A DNA stretch of 64,000 bases from Candidatus Methylomirabilota bacterium (GTDB lineage: Bacteria; Methylomirabilota; Methylomirabilia; Methylomirabilales; Methylomirabilaceae): contig JAGWQH010000015.1 of assembly GCA_028870115.1 (NCBI GenBank), positions 1-64,000 on the forward strand. The letters run 5' to 3'. Both the position numbers and the translations under genes were made by a program. How positions within the stretch are numbered: position 1 is the stretch's first letter; each line of letters starts with the position of its first letter. Below, piece by piece: positions 8,882 to 17,102 of the stretch. The notes below the pieces were generated by a model. The model worked only from the letters and a program-made list of their open reading frames with translations, was not told the origin of the DNA and made no database searches.

Positions 8882-8983
8882 ATGGAAAAACAGAAGTTCC
8901 ATCTTTGACCGTCGACGCTCATCTTGCTCCTGGCAGGAGCAATCGCCCTGCTGTATCGGCTCTTTGCGCACTATTTGCCTTGA
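8882..8983 (+). pseudogene. Small single-TM peptide ORF with an in-frame TGA
   Basis: An ATG with a good ribosome-binding site (GGGAGGTG at 8867-8874) opens a 33-codon frame. Codon 9 (8906-8908) is TGA. The remaining codons give a neat transmembrane helix (STLILLLAGAIALLYRLF). If codon 9 were TGG (Trp), the product would be a 33-residue membrane peptide. A possible -10 box TATGAT lies at 8850-8855. The stop may be a mutation or a base-call error; selenocysteine is unlikely. The rest of 8685-9061 shows no other gene. Confidence 0.4.
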
Positions 8984-9061
8984 CTTCAGGCCATTTTTGG
9001 CTAGAGTGAGCCGGAACGCAACTCGTCGAGAACTCTGACGTCAACCCCTACAGAGGTCCGT

Positions 9062-9850
9062 ATGTTCGCATCGCCTGGTCCATTCGTTCTGCAGATCGGC
9101 CCACTTGCCATTCGTTGGTATGGCCTGCTCTTCGCTACCGCTGTCTTGCTGGGGACCTGGCTGGCGCAGCGCGAAGCGATCCGCCGTGGTGAGGATTCTG
9201 AGCAGCTTCTCAACGTCATCGTGTTCGGCGTGATGACGGGCTTAATAGGCGCGCGACTCTACTATGTCCTGTTCAATTGGGGCTACTACGGCTCCAGGCC
9301 GCTGAAGATCCTGGCGGTGTGGGAGGGGGGGCTGGCGATCCACGGTGGCTTGCTGGCCGGGGGATTGACTGCAGTCATCTATGCCGTCCGCAAGAAGCTG
9401 CCTGTGCTGACCTATCTGGACATCATGGCCCCTTCGGCTCCGCTCGGGCAGGCGATCGGTCGGTGGGGAAATTTCTTCAATCAGGAGGCCTTCGGGATCC
9501 CGACCGACCTGCCGTGGAAACTCTACATCGAGCCTGCTCACCGGCCGCCCGATCTGGCTGCCTACGAGTATTTTCATCCGACGTTCCTGTACGAATCACT
9601 ATGGAACTTCCTGGTCTTCGGGATTCTCTACTTCCTGCTTCGCCGGCGGCTACAGCGGATCCCTGGCGCGTTGACGCTCTGTTACCTTGGGCTATACTCT
9701 GTGGGCCGATTCTTCGTTGAGGGGCTCCGGATCGACAGCCTGATGCTGGGGCCCCTCCGCGCGGCGCAGGTGATGAGCCTGATTTTGATCGTGCTCTCAG
9801 TAGCCGGGCTCGCCTGGTTGAATGCCGCTGCCAGGCGGTCTCGGCCTTAA
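9062..9850 (+). CDS. lgt: Phosphatidylglycerol-prolipoprotein diacylglyceryl transferase
   Basis: 262 residues with about seven hydrophobic segments. Contains the Lgt signature GRWGNFFNQEAFG (about residue 136) and the conserved HPTFLYES segment followed by the last helices. Lgt transfers a diacylglyceryl group from phosphatidylglycerol to the lipobox cysteine of pre-lipoproteins in the inner membrane; several lipoproteins with lipoboxes are encoded in this window. Length matches the family. The gpsA gene starts 13 bp downstream, and its product makes glycerol-3-phosphate for phospholipids, so a shared operon makes metabolic sense. Confidence 0.95.
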   Translation: MFASPGPFVLQIGPLAIRWYGLLFATAVLLGTWLAQREAIRRGEDSEQLLNVIVFGVMTGLIGARLYYVLFNWGYYGSRPLKILAVWEGGLAIHGGLLAGGLTAVIYAVRKKLPVLTYLDIMAPSAPLGQAIGRWGNFFNQEAFGIPTDLPWKLYIEPAHRPPDLAAYEYFHPTFLYESLWNFLVFGILYFLLRRRLQRIPGALTLCYLGLYSVGRFFVEGLRIDSLMLGPLRAAQVMSLILIVLSVAGLAWLNAAARRSRP

Positions 9851-9863
9851 GAGGAGCAGGGTA

Positions 9864-10862
9864 ATGGAACGGGTCGGCGTCGTCGGAGCTGGGGCCTGGG
9901 GGACTACGCTCGCCAAGCTGTTAACCGAGAAGGGATACTCAGTCGCCCTCTGGGTGTGGGAGCGCGAGCTCGCCGTGACTATGGCGAAGGAGCACGAGAA
10001 CAGTCTCTATCTGCCTGGGGTTGAGCTGCCCGAGGCGCTTGAGATCACCAACTCTCTCGCTGAGGTTGCTCGAGGCTGCTCGGCCCTTCTGCTGGTTACG
10101 CCCTCTCATATCCTACGTTCCGTGTGCGCGGAGTTGCTCCTGTTGATCCGGGAATCGACACTTCTCATCATCGCGACGAAAGGCTTGGAGCCTGGTAGTT
10201 GTATGACGATGTCGCAGGTGTTACATGAGATTGTGCCATCGCCACGGACACCGGCCGTACTGTCCGGTCCTACCTTCGCGAAGGAGGTGAGCCGGGGACT
10301 GCCTGCGGCGGCGGTCGCGGCATCAGCGGAGGCGGCTGTAGCACTACAGGTTCAGGCGTTGCTCGGTACCCCAACCTTTCGCGTCTATGCCGGAAGCGAT
10401 CCGTTAGGCGTAGAGGTGGGGGGGGCGATCAAGAATGTAATCGCCATCGCCGCTGGAATAGTGGACGGCCTTGGACTCGGGCATAATGCGCTGGCCGCTC
10501 TCATCACGCGAGGGTTGCACGAAATGAGCCGGCTGGGTGTCGCGATGGGCGCGCGCGCCGAGACATTCGCCGGGCTGGCTGGGCTTGGGGATCTCGTGCT
10601 GACATGCACCGGGGACCTCTCACGCAACCGCCAACTCGGGTTGGCGCTAGGCAGGGGCGCGTCGCTATTCGAACTGCTGCAGCACAGCCCGACGGTGAAG
10701 GAAGGGGTCAATGCCTCGAAGGCTGCCGTCGATCTTGCCTGCCGCTTCTCTGTTGATATGCCCATCTGTCGGGAAACCTATGCGGTCCTCTTTGAGCGTC
10801 GATCGCTGCAGGAAGCGGTGACGAGTCTGCTGGGCAGGGCGTTGAAATCCGAAGAGGCATAG
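9864..10862 (+). CDS. gpsA: Glycerol-3-phosphate dehydrogenase [NAD(P)+]
   Basis: 332 residues. The N-terminal Rossmann motif GVVGAGAWGTTLA binds NAD(P); ATKGLE, LSGPTFAKEV, and the catalytic-lysine region GGAIKNVIAIAAGI are diagnostic of GpsA. It reduces dihydroxyacetone phosphate to sn-glycerol-3-phosphate, the precursor of phospholipids. The ATG at 9864 follows GAGGAG at a good distance; upstream codons in the same frame overlap lgt and are not needed. The hydrolase downstream starts 9 bp after the stop, so lgt-gpsA-hydrolase are likely one transcript. Confidence 0.96.
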   Translation: MERVGVVGAGAWGTTLAKLLTEKGYSVALWVWERELAVTMAKEHENSLYLPGVELPEALEITNSLAEVARGCSALLLVTPSHILRSVCAELLLLIRESTLLIIATKGLEPGSCMTMSQVLHEIVPSPRTPAVLSGPTFAKEVSRGLPAAAVAASAEAAVALQVQALLGTPTFRVYAGSDPLGVEVGGAIKNVIAIAAGIVDGLGLGHNALAALITRGLHEMSRLGVAMGARAETFAGLAGLGDLVLTCTGDLSRNRQLGLALGRGASLFELLQHSPTVKEGVNASKAAVDLACRFSVDMPICRETYAVLFERRSLQEAVTSLLGRALKSEEA

Positions 10863-10871
10863 AGGCTGGAC

Positions 10872-11648
10872 GTGCCGTACGTACAGGTTGGTCGCGCTCG
10901 CATCCATTTCATTGAACAAGAGCTGAGTCCGGCGAGTCATCTGCCACCGATCCTCTTTATCCACGGGGCGGGTGGAAGCCATCAGGTGTGGCTTCAGCAG
11001 TTCAGGGCGTTAGGGCGGCGGCGAAGGGTGATCGCTGTGGACCTTCCTGGGCATGGCGATTCTGAGGGGAGCGGCGCTGATCGGATCGAGGCCTACCGCG
11101 ACGTTGTTGCAGAATTTATAACGGCCCTGGGTCTCAACCGGACCGTCATGGTAGGCCACTCGATGGGTGGGGCGATTACCCAATCGATTGCGCTGGCCCA
11201 GCCGCGACTGCTTGCGGCGATTGTGCTGGTAGGGACCGGAGCAAAACTCCGCGTCCATCCGAAGATCTTCGCCGGTCTTCAGGACGATGCTACGGGAACG
11301 GTTGAACTGATGAGCGAATGGGGGCGCGCACCCGGGGCGTCGGCGGAACTGCTCAAACGGGATGCCGAAGCGATGCTGCGCACATCGGTATCGGTGATTG
11401 AGGGAGACCTTCGGGCGTGCGATGTCTTTGACCTTACGGAGCAGGTGAAGGCGATCACCCTTCCGACTCTGGTGATCTGCGGAACTGACGATCTGATGAC
11501 GCCACCGAAATACGCCGAGTATCTGCACCGGCAGATTAACCAATCGCAACTTGCAGCCATCCGTGCGGCCGGCCACATGGTTATGCTGGAGAAGCCTGAC
11601 GAGGTGAGTGAAAGCATTGAAGCCTTCCTCGATCGACTGGGCTGTTAA
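10872..11648 (+). CDS. Alpha/beta-fold hydrolase
   Basis: 258 residues, typical alpha/beta hydrolase. The oxyanion segment is FIHGAGGS, the nucleophile elbow GHSMGG (Ser near residue 98), the acid is in CGTDDLMTP and the catalytic His in AAGHMVMLEKP. The cap region is short. The substrate cannot be told from sequence; families with this pattern include esterases, lactonases and C-C hydrolases. GTG start at 10872, close behind gpsA, so translational coupling is likely. Confidence 0.85.
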   Translation: MPYVQVGRARIHFIEQELSPASHLPPILFIHGAGGSHQVWLQQFRALGRRRRVIAVDLPGHGDSEGSGADRIEAYRDVVAEFITALGLNRTVMVGHSMGGAITQSIALAQPRLLAAIVLVGTGAKLRVHPKIFAGLQDDATGTVELMSEWGRAPGASAELLKRDAEAMLRTSVSVIEGDLRACDVFDLTEQVKAITLPTLVICGTDDLMTPPKYAEYLHRQINQSQLAAIRAAGHMVMLEKPDEVSESIEAFLDRLGC

Positions 11649-11678
11649 GACGTCTTCTGGTAACTACTCGGGCAGATA

Positions 11679-11699
11679 GGCTGAAGACTGAAGGCAGTT
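11679..11699 (+). repeat. Heptamer tandem repeat (3 units) between convergent genes
   Basis: Units GGCTGAA, GACTGAA and GGCAGTT. It lies in the 85-bp gap between the hydrolase and the convergent RCK gene. It shares the 7-bp period of the arrays at 2770 and 5198. Confidence 0.5.
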
Positions 11700-11733
11700 A
11701 GGGGATGTCATGCGTGATCACACAATTGAGCGG

Positions 11734-12417
11734 TTACGTTTTCGGTTGCGCATCCGGTCGACCGAACAGTCCGGCCAGCTCTTCGGCCCCTTCACGGTCT
11801 GCAATCGCGAGTACTTCATCTCCGGCTTCAAATCGGGTGTCCCCCCGCGGGATGAGGATCTGGCCGTGCCTGATGATGGTGGCGATCACCGAATTCGAGG
11901 GCAGCGTCAGATCTTTGATGGCGATGCCCAGGGCGCGGGCTCCCGGTGGGATCTTCTCCTCCACCAGCGAGTAGCGGCCTCTCCGCAGTTTCAGCAGTGT
12001 CATCATATCGCCGAGCGACATCTCTTCTTCGATCAGGCTGCTGAAGATCTGCGCCTGGTTTAAGGCGACGTCTACGTGAAACTTTTCGTCGAAGAGCCAG
12101 GCGGCGCGAGGATTATTAACCCACGCGATAGTACGAGGCACGTTGTAGCGGGTGCGTGCAAAGAAACAGAGTGCGAGATTGTCTTCATCGACAGAGGTGC
12201 ACGCAGCTAACACCTTCGCCCGACGGATGCCCGCCTGCTCCAATACCTGCGGATCGATGGGATTACCTTCGTAGATCACCTCCGTGGGCAGCTCGTGATG
12301 AACGCGCGCCAGCACGTCACGTCGGTGCTCGAGCACTCGGACCTCATGCTGGCGCGCCAGCAAGAGGGCGGCCAGGTGCGTTGCGGTTCGGCCTCCTCCG
12401 GCGATCAACACAAACAT
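11734..12417 (-). CDS. TrkA-type RCK protein, first copy (NAD-binding K+ transport regulator)
   Basis: 227 residues: TrkA_N Rossmann domain (starts MFVLIAGGGRTATHLAALL, with an acidic residue in EHRRD at the end of beta-2) followed by a TrkA_C domain ending in a short RLxAGDEVLAIA-type strand (here RFEAGDEVLAIA). Such RCK proteins form gating rings on the cytoplasmic side of K+ transporters and bind NAD(H), ATP or c-di-AMP. It is the third gene of a minus-strand operon with a second RCK gene and a KimA-like permease. No TrkH/KtrB pore gene is nearby, so this pair probably gates the permease or a pore encoded elsewhere. Confidence 0.88.
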   Translation of the reverse strand: MFVLIAGGGRTATHLAALLLARQHEVRVLEHRRDVLARVHHELPTEVIYEGNPIDPQVLEQAGIRRAKVLAACTSVDEDNLALCFFARTRYNVPRTIAWVNNPRAAWLFDEKFHVDVALNQAQIFSSLIEEEMSLGDMMTLLKLRRGRYSLVEEKIPPGARALGIAIKDLTLPSNSVIATIIRHGQILIPRGDTRFEAGDEVLAIADREGAEELAGLFGRPDAQPKT

Positions 12418-12429
12418 GCTACCCCCCCC

Positions 12430-13080
12430 TTACGCCGCCTTCAGCCGGCGACGCAACGTTTCGATTCCTGCCAGATTGGTGCTCAGGTGTAGGATATCGC
12501 CTACCTCCAGACGTTCTTCGGAGGAAGGGAGCATGGCTTTACCTGCCCGGGTCAGCGCCACAGCCAGACACTCGCCTGCGGGAAGGAGATCGTGCAGAGA
12601 CCGGTCGTGCCACGCCTTAGGCACGACCAGTTCATAGATTTCGACTTCACCATTGCCGGCCGAAAATACGCTCCGAGCGACCGTGGGGTAGAGCAACTCC
12701 TCGATACGCGCCGCGCCCCAACTGGTCGAGCTGACTACTTGGAGGCCGAAGGCCTCGTGCAAGATTCGCCAGCGCGGATGGTAGTTGCGGACGACGACCT
12801 GGGCCACGTGATAGACGGTCTGCGCCACGTGCGCCACCACCGCATTGAGCGAGTCGGAGTTGGTGACGGCGGCGAGACCATCAGCTTGCTCAATGCCCGC
12901 TCTGCGCAGCACATCCGTGGCCAGCGCTTCACCGTGCACGGTGCGTCCGCGAAAGTCTGTGGGCAGATTATTTAAGGCGGAGGCCACCTGATCGATGATG
13001 GCCACCTGATGCCCCTTCTGGAACAAGCGGTAGGCCAACTCTGCGCCTATCCGTCCACACCCCACGACAATAATGTTCAT
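12430..13080 (-). CDS. TrkA-type RCK protein, second copy
   Basis: 216 residues with a classical Rossmann GxGxxG (VVGCGRIGAELA), DQV at the beta-2 end and the GEALATDVLRRAGIEQAD stretch typical of TrkA_N, then a TrkA_C domain with LEVGDILHLS. It differs clearly from its neighbour, so this is an old paralogue pair, possibly one that assembles a mixed ring as in the two-domain TrkA of E. coli. It lies 12 bp upstream of the first-copy gene and 33 bp downstream of the permease, same strand. Confidence 0.88.
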   Translation of the reverse strand: MNIIVVGCGRIGAELAYRLFQKGHQVAIIDQVASALNNLPTDFRGRTVHGEALATDVLRRAGIEQADGLAAVTNSDSLNAVVAHVAQTVYHVAQVVVRNYHPRWRILHEAFGLQVVSSTSWGAARIEELLYPTVARSVFSAGNGEVEIYELVVPKAWHDRSLHDLLPAGECLAVALTRAGKAMLPSSEERLEVGDILHLSTNLAGIETLRRRLKAA

Positions 13081-13113
13081 AGCGTATGCTGTTTCTCCGA
13101 TACCCTCTCGCCA

Positions 13114-15069
13114 TTACTCTATTTGATAGGGCACGTCGGTAATTACGATCCCCGGCTTGAACAATAACATCAGTCGCAGCAGCATCGCGGCCTGAGTATG
13201 CAAGAGGTTGTGCCACCAGCGGCGGGGGACAAACTGCGGTACGACGATGGTGATAATTTCGTTCGGCTGACGCTGCGCGGCAATTTCTTCAATATACCCT
13301 AACAAAGGCTCCAGGAGCAACCGATAGGGGGAATCGAGCACCACCAGACGGACCCCGTCGCCCCACGATTCCCATTTCCTGTTCAGCGTCTCGGCCTCCA
13401 CGGGATCAGTGCAGATATGCACGGCCGTAATGTCGTCAGACAGCGTGCGGGCATAGCGGAGCGCCTCCAGCGTACCTCTGTGGACACCGCTGATCGCCAG
13501 GATGACTCGCTGGCGGGATACGCGGGGCGGCGCGCCATACTGCTCTAACGAAAGACGTGCAGCCAAGTCGCGGTAATGGTAATGGATGGCAGAGAACATC
13601 GCCACGAGAATTGGCACCAGCAGGATCACGATCCACGCGCCATCGTGAAACTTTGTCATGGCAAAGACCAACATCACCACCGCCGTACATACCGCACCAA
13701 AACCGTTGATCGCCATCTTCAGCACCCATCTGGGCTCGCGGCGGAGAGTAGAGCCTCGTTCTTGCACCTCCTGCCCCGGTGGAAGATGTCCGACCTTCCA
13801 CCACCTGTGGGCCATGCCGGCCTGCGAGAGGGTGAAAGAGAGGAACACCCCAATGGCATAGAGCGGGATTAACGCGTTCACGCTGGCCTGAAACAGCCAG
13901 ATCAGGAACGAGGCGATGAGGGCCAGCGCCACAATACCGCGTGAGTAAACGAGCCGGCTTCCCCGATAAGTCAGTTGCCGGGGCAAAAAGCCATCTGCCG
14001 CGAGGAGGGCGCTCAGACGTGGAAAGTCGGCAAAGGCTGTATTGGCCGCCATGACCAGGATGAGGGTCGTGGCCCCGATGGTGCAGAGGTATAACAGGCC
14101 CCGGCCCTCAAAGGTTGTGCGCGCGAGTTGAGAAATCACCGTTTCCGCCTCCGATGGAATAGCGCCGACCTTCAGAGCCAGGAAAGAGATAACCAGGAAG
14201 AGCGTGCCCAGGATCGCGGCCATCCACATGAGCGTGATCCCTGCGTTGCGACTGCGTGGTTCCTTAAACGCAGGGACCCCGTTAGAGATGGCCTCCACAC
14301 CCGTGAGGGCGGTGGTCCCGTTGGAGAAGGCATGGAGAACCAAAAACAGGGAGACCGACTGCATGAAGGGTTCTTTCCCGAGATGCGGAGGGTTCTGCAC
14401 AGCGCCCAGACCCCCCATCAGGTACTGAGTGAGACCGCTCCCTACGGTCAGAAACAGCATCCCGAGAAAAAAGTACGTGGGTACGGCAAACACCGCGCCG
14501 GATTCTCGAACACCGCGCAGGTTAATCAGCATCATGAACAGCACCAACCCAACCGCCAATGGTACCCGATAGGGGAAAAGGGAGGGATACGCGGACGTCA
14601 TCTGGGCCACGCCGGAAGCTACCGAAACGGCTACCGTCAGGATATAATCGGTCAACAGTGCGCCCCCGGCCATTTGGGCGGGGAATTCTCCCAGGTTATC
14701 GCGGGCCACGATATAGGCGCCCCCGCCCCCCGGATAGGCGTGGATCGTTTGCTCGTAGGAGAGCGTGACAATAGTGAGCAACGCGACGATGGCCAGCGAA
14801 ATCGGAAGGGCATAGACGAATGCTGCGGCCCCGGCAGCGGCCAGAACGAATAAAATTTCGTCGGTGGCGTATGCGGTGGAGGAGAGCGCGTCGGAAGCGA
14901 AGACGGCCAGACCGATGGTCTTGCCAATGGCCTGATGAGGGGCATCGGCGGTCCGGAGCGGATGGCCGATCAACCAGGTTCGCCAGGAGTGAGGCGGCTG
15001 GTATTCGGCGGTTCGCCGTAAGATGGTTGTTTCGTTCTCTTTTTCGAGAGCAGGCACAGATTGCCTCAC
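13114..15069 (-). CDS. kimA: KimA-like APC-superfamily potassium permease
   Basis: 651 residues. About twelve transmembrane helices in the first 450 residues, then a cytoplasmic universal-stress-protein-like domain. The motifs ASDALSSTAYATDEIL and YPGGGGAYIVARDNLGE, followed by LLTDYILTVAVSVASG, match the KimA (YdaO) K+/H+ symporter group better than amino-acid permeases. The two RCK genes behind it in the operon support potassium transport. A GTG start at 15069 is used; a second GTG four codons later is possible. The leader of about 175 nt (promoter at 15252-15280) is unusually long and can fold. KimA of firmicutes is controlled by c-di-AMP; control here is unknown. Substrate assignment is an inference from family and context. 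Confidence 0.8.
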   Translation of the reverse strand: MRQSVPALEKENETTILRRTAEYQPPHSWRTWLIGHPLRTADAPHQAIGKTIGLAVFASDALSSTAYATDEILFVLAAAGAAAFVYALPISLAIVALLTIVTLSYEQTIHAYPGGGGAYIVARDNLGEFPAQMAGGALLTDYILTVAVSVASGVAQMTSAYPSLFPYRVPLAVGLVLFMMLINLRGVRESGAVFAVPTYFFLGMLFLTVGSGLTQYLMGGLGAVQNPPHLGKEPFMQSVSLFLVLHAFSNGTTALTGVEAISNGVPAFKEPRSRNAGITLMWMAAILGTLFLVISFLALKVGAIPSEAETVISQLARTTFEGRGLLYLCTIGATTLILVMAANTAFADFPRLSALLAADGFLPRQLTYRGSRLVYSRGIVALALIASFLIWLFQASVNALIPLYAIGVFLSFTLSQAGMAHRWWKVGHLPPGQEVQERGSTLRREPRWVLKMAINGFGAVCTAVVMLVFAMTKFHDGAWIVILLVPILVAMFSAIHYHYRDLAARLSLEQYGAPPRVSRQRVILAISGVHRGTLEALRYARTLSDDITAVHICTDPVEAETLNRKWESWGDGVRLVVLDSPYRLLLEPLLGYIEEIAAQRQPNEIITIVVPQFVPRRWWHNLLHTQAAMLLRLMLLFKPGIVITDVPYQIE

Positions 15070-15130
15070 GGTACAATGTGCAGGATCAGCGAGGTCGGTT
15101 GGTCATCTGAGCGCCAAAACGCGTGTAAGG

Positions 15131-15214
15131 ATGCTATCCCGGTCAACTTATTCCGTCAAGTTGGCGAGCGCGATGAAGACCTGCGCTCTCACAGGCCTGT
15201 TCGTGTGATAGCAT
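15131..15214 (-). promoter_or_regulatory. Structured leader RNA of the kimA operon (candidate cis-regulatory element)
   Basis: Between the promoter and kimA, the transcript can form an 8-bp outer helix (15131-15138 with 15207-15214, ATGCTATC/GATAGCAT). Inside it are a 6-bp hairpin (15144-15149 with 15158-15163), another 6-bp hairpin (15166-15171 with 15183-15188) and a 10-bp palindrome (15191-15200). Together these make a closed multi-branch fold. It does not match the c-di-AMP (ydaO) riboswitch consensus that I know. Function is an inference from position and pairing only. Confidence 0.4.
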
Positions 15215-15251
15215 AGGGGATACAGGGCATGGCGTTCAGCAAAGCCGGCTC

Positions 15252-15280
15252 AATCTAGCCACTCTCCTTGAGCCTGTCAA
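15252..15280 (-). promoter_or_regulatory. Sigma-70-type promoter of the kimA-RCK operon
   Basis: On the minus strand, a perfect TTGACA (15275-15280), 17-bp spacer and TAGATT (15252-15257). Predicted start near 15245, giving a leader of about 175 nt. Confidence 0.6.
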
Positions 15281-15333
15281 GCATTATTCCGGCTGAAGAC
15301 CACCGACGCAAGGGTCCGGGATGGGAGGAGTCC

Positions 15334-15741
15334 ATGAGTCTGCGTGAAGGGATGATGTTTGAGAGGGTCTGGAGGGTGACTGGCGCCGAGGCGGCCGACC
15401 GGCATGGCAACCCGTTGATTCATGTGCTCACCACGCCGGTTGTGGTCGAGTGGATGGAGGAGGTGGCGACGATGGGTGTGCAGCCGTATCTACAGGATGG
15501 CCAGGGTACGGTCGGCAGTATGATGGAGATGAGGCATCTGGCGCCGACTCCGATCGGGTTCATGGTAAAGGTGGTGGCGACGCTGACGCAGATGGGAGGA
15601 CGACGTCTTACTTTCCGGATCGAAGCGTTCGACGAGGTGGAGAAGATTGCCGAGTGTCAGCATGAGCGGGTCATCGTGGACCTTGCGCGCTTCCACGAGA
15701 AGACTGAAAGGAAGGCGGGAGGTGGATGGCCGCGTGAGTGA
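15334..15741 (+). CDS. Hotdog-fold thioesterase, FlK-like
   Basis: 135 residues from the ATG at 15334, preceded by GGAGGAG. The pattern TPVVVEWMEEVA (conserved Thr and Glu) and RHLAPTPIG (conserved His) corresponds to the Thr/Glu/His active-site set of the fluoroacetyl-CoA thioesterase (FlK) family. The many FlK-like proteins in bacteria hydrolyse small acyl-CoAs of unknown identity, so fluoroacetyl-CoA should not be assumed. The gene stands alone on the plus strand, divergent from the kimA operon. An in-frame start further upstream at 15268 has no ribosome-binding site and would overlap the kimA promoter. Confidence 0.8.
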   Translation: MSLREGMMFERVWRVTGAEAADRHGNPLIHVLTTPVVVEWMEEVATMGVQPYLQDGQGTVGSMMEMRHLAPTPIGFMVKVVATLTQMGGRRLTFRIEAFDEVEKIAECQHERVIVDLARFHEKTERKAGGGWPRE

Positions 15742-15875
15742 AGCGGCGGGTCCGGCGTCCAAGAGTTTCCTTGACAGTTTCCGCGAGCGGGCAAATAATA
15801 CCGTTTCGGATGCGGACTATAACTGCGATACTTTATTTCACGGCCTTTGGTACTGGCGTGAGCATGAGGGTCTGC

Positions 15876-15967
15876 ACCCCCTCACCTTCGTCCTCTCCCC
15901 AGTGGGGAGAGGAGGTCTATTTTCTCCCCCTTTGCCCCAAAAGGGGGAGAAGGTCAGGATGAGGGGG
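15876..15967 (+). repeat. Composite palindromic repeat (cruciform-type)
   Basis: The outer arms CCCCCTCA and TGAGGGGG enclose two hairpins: CTCTCCCC/GGGGAGAG at 15893-15911 (3-base loop) and TTCTCCCCC/GGGGGAGAA at 15921-15951. This layout matches the dispersed palindromic CTCTCCCC-type repeats common between bacterial genes. Its right arm (GAGGGGG, 15961-15967) lies 11 bases before the rtcA ATG and is the only Shine-Dalgarno-like sequence there. Confidence 0.75.
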
Positions 15968-15978
15968 CTTCCGCATTG

Positions 15979-17094
15979 ATGAGCGGCGCGGCGAGTGGTG
16001 TGCTCAGGATAGACGGATCGTACGGTGAGGGGGGCGGGCAGATTCTCAGGACGGCCGTGGCTCTATCCGCCGTCCTTGGCAGACCTGTTGAGCTTATCAA
16101 AATTCGGGCGGGCCGAACGAAGCCCGGCTTGCAACCGCAGCACCTCTCTGTTGTCAAGACGCTCGCCGAGATTACGGGCGCCGAAGTGCACGGGGCGGAA
16201 CTCGGCTCTTCCCGGCTGTATTTTGCCCCTGGACCAATTAATGGAGGATTACGTCGGTTAGACGTCGGGACAGCCGGCGCGGTATCGCTCGTGTTTCAGG
16301 CAATCCTTGCCCCGCTTACATTTGCAGGCGAACCATCGATTCTCAGCCTTACGGGCGGCACGCACGTTCCATGGAGTCCGCCGGCTCCATACATCTCCGA
16401 GGTCTTTCTGCCGATAGTGGAAGGGATGGGGCTGACTGCCGACTGGCAACTGGAACGGGGCGGCTTTTATCCCAAGGGAGGTGGACAGGTGCGAGCTGCC
16501 GTGCAGCCGCTGGCGTGGCTGAGCTCGATTGACCTCACGCAGCGCGGAGCGCTGCTGGCTATTCGGGGTATATCAGCCGTAGCCGGACTCCCCAGAGGCA
16601 TTGCCGAGCGACAGGCCAATCGACTCCGATGCCGGCTCATCGACGCCGGGTATACGATCGAGATCAAGGTTGTAGGGCTCGACGCCGCTTGCCCGGGCAA
16701 TACCGTGTTTGTCTGGGCCGAATTTGAGCGGGCTCGTGCCGGCTTCGGTGCGCTTGGCGAGCGCGGTAAACCCGCGGAGCGCGTCGCTGATGAAGCAGCC
16801 GACGGCCTACTCGACTTTCTTGCAGGCGATACCGCCACCGAGGGTCATCTGGCAGATCAACTCGCGGTACTCATGGCGCTGGCCGACGGTCGCTCGGCCC
16901 TCACCACGGCGCGCGTGAGCCAACATCTGCTTACGAACCTGTGGACGATTCAGCAGTTTCTGCCGATAACGGTATTGCTTGAAGGCCGGCTTGGCGGACC
17001 GGGCCGCCTCAGCATCGACGGGGTCGGGCTGAAAGCCGCGTCATGGGGGGCGACGGCACGCGCTCCTGCCTGTGCCCCGCATGCAGACAGGTGA
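15979..17094 (+). CDS. rtcA: RNA 3'-terminal phosphate cyclase
   Basis: 371 residues. Begins with the family signature LRIDGSYGEGGGQILRTAVALSA; RAGRTKPGLQPQHL, GGTHVPWSPP and GGFYPKGGG are further RtcA motifs, and the adenylated His lies in TEGHLADQL. RtcA uses ATP to convert a 3'-phosphate RNA end to a 2',3'-cyclic phosphate through an enzyme-AMP intermediate. No rtcB ligase is near. The start at 15979 (ATG) is preferred over the TTG at 15976. The palindromic repeat just upstream supplies the purine-rich stretch. The C-terminus has a short Ala/Pro tail beyond the domain. Transcriptional coupling to the acetyltransferase downstream is likely (8 bp). Confidence 0.95.
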   Translation: MSGAASGVLRIDGSYGEGGGQILRTAVALSAVLGRPVELIKIRAGRTKPGLQPQHLSVVKTLAEITGAEVHGAELGSSRLYFAPGPINGGLRRLDVGTAGAVSLVFQAILAPLTFAGEPSILSLTGGTHVPWSPPAPYISEVFLPIVEGMGLTADWQLERGGFYPKGGGQVRAAVQPLAWLSSIDLTQRGALLAIRGISAVAGLPRGIAERQANRLRCRLIDAGYTIEIKVVGLDAACPGNTVFVWAEFERARAGFGALGERGKPAERVADEAADGLLDFLAGDTATEGHLADQLAVLMALADGRSALTTARVSQHLLTNLWTIQQFLPITVLLEGRLGGPGRLSIDGVGLKAASWGATARAPACAPHADR

Positions 17095-17102
17095 GGCAGC
17101 AT

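Noticed and set aside
8906-8908. TGA read as selenocysteine
   Set aside because: No redox motif around it and no hairpin typical of a SECIS just downstream; mutation or error is simpler.
15070-15333. c-di-AMP (ydaO) riboswitch upstream of kimA
   Set aside because: The leader folds, but the conserved ydaO sequence blocks I know are absent; reported only as an unknown element.
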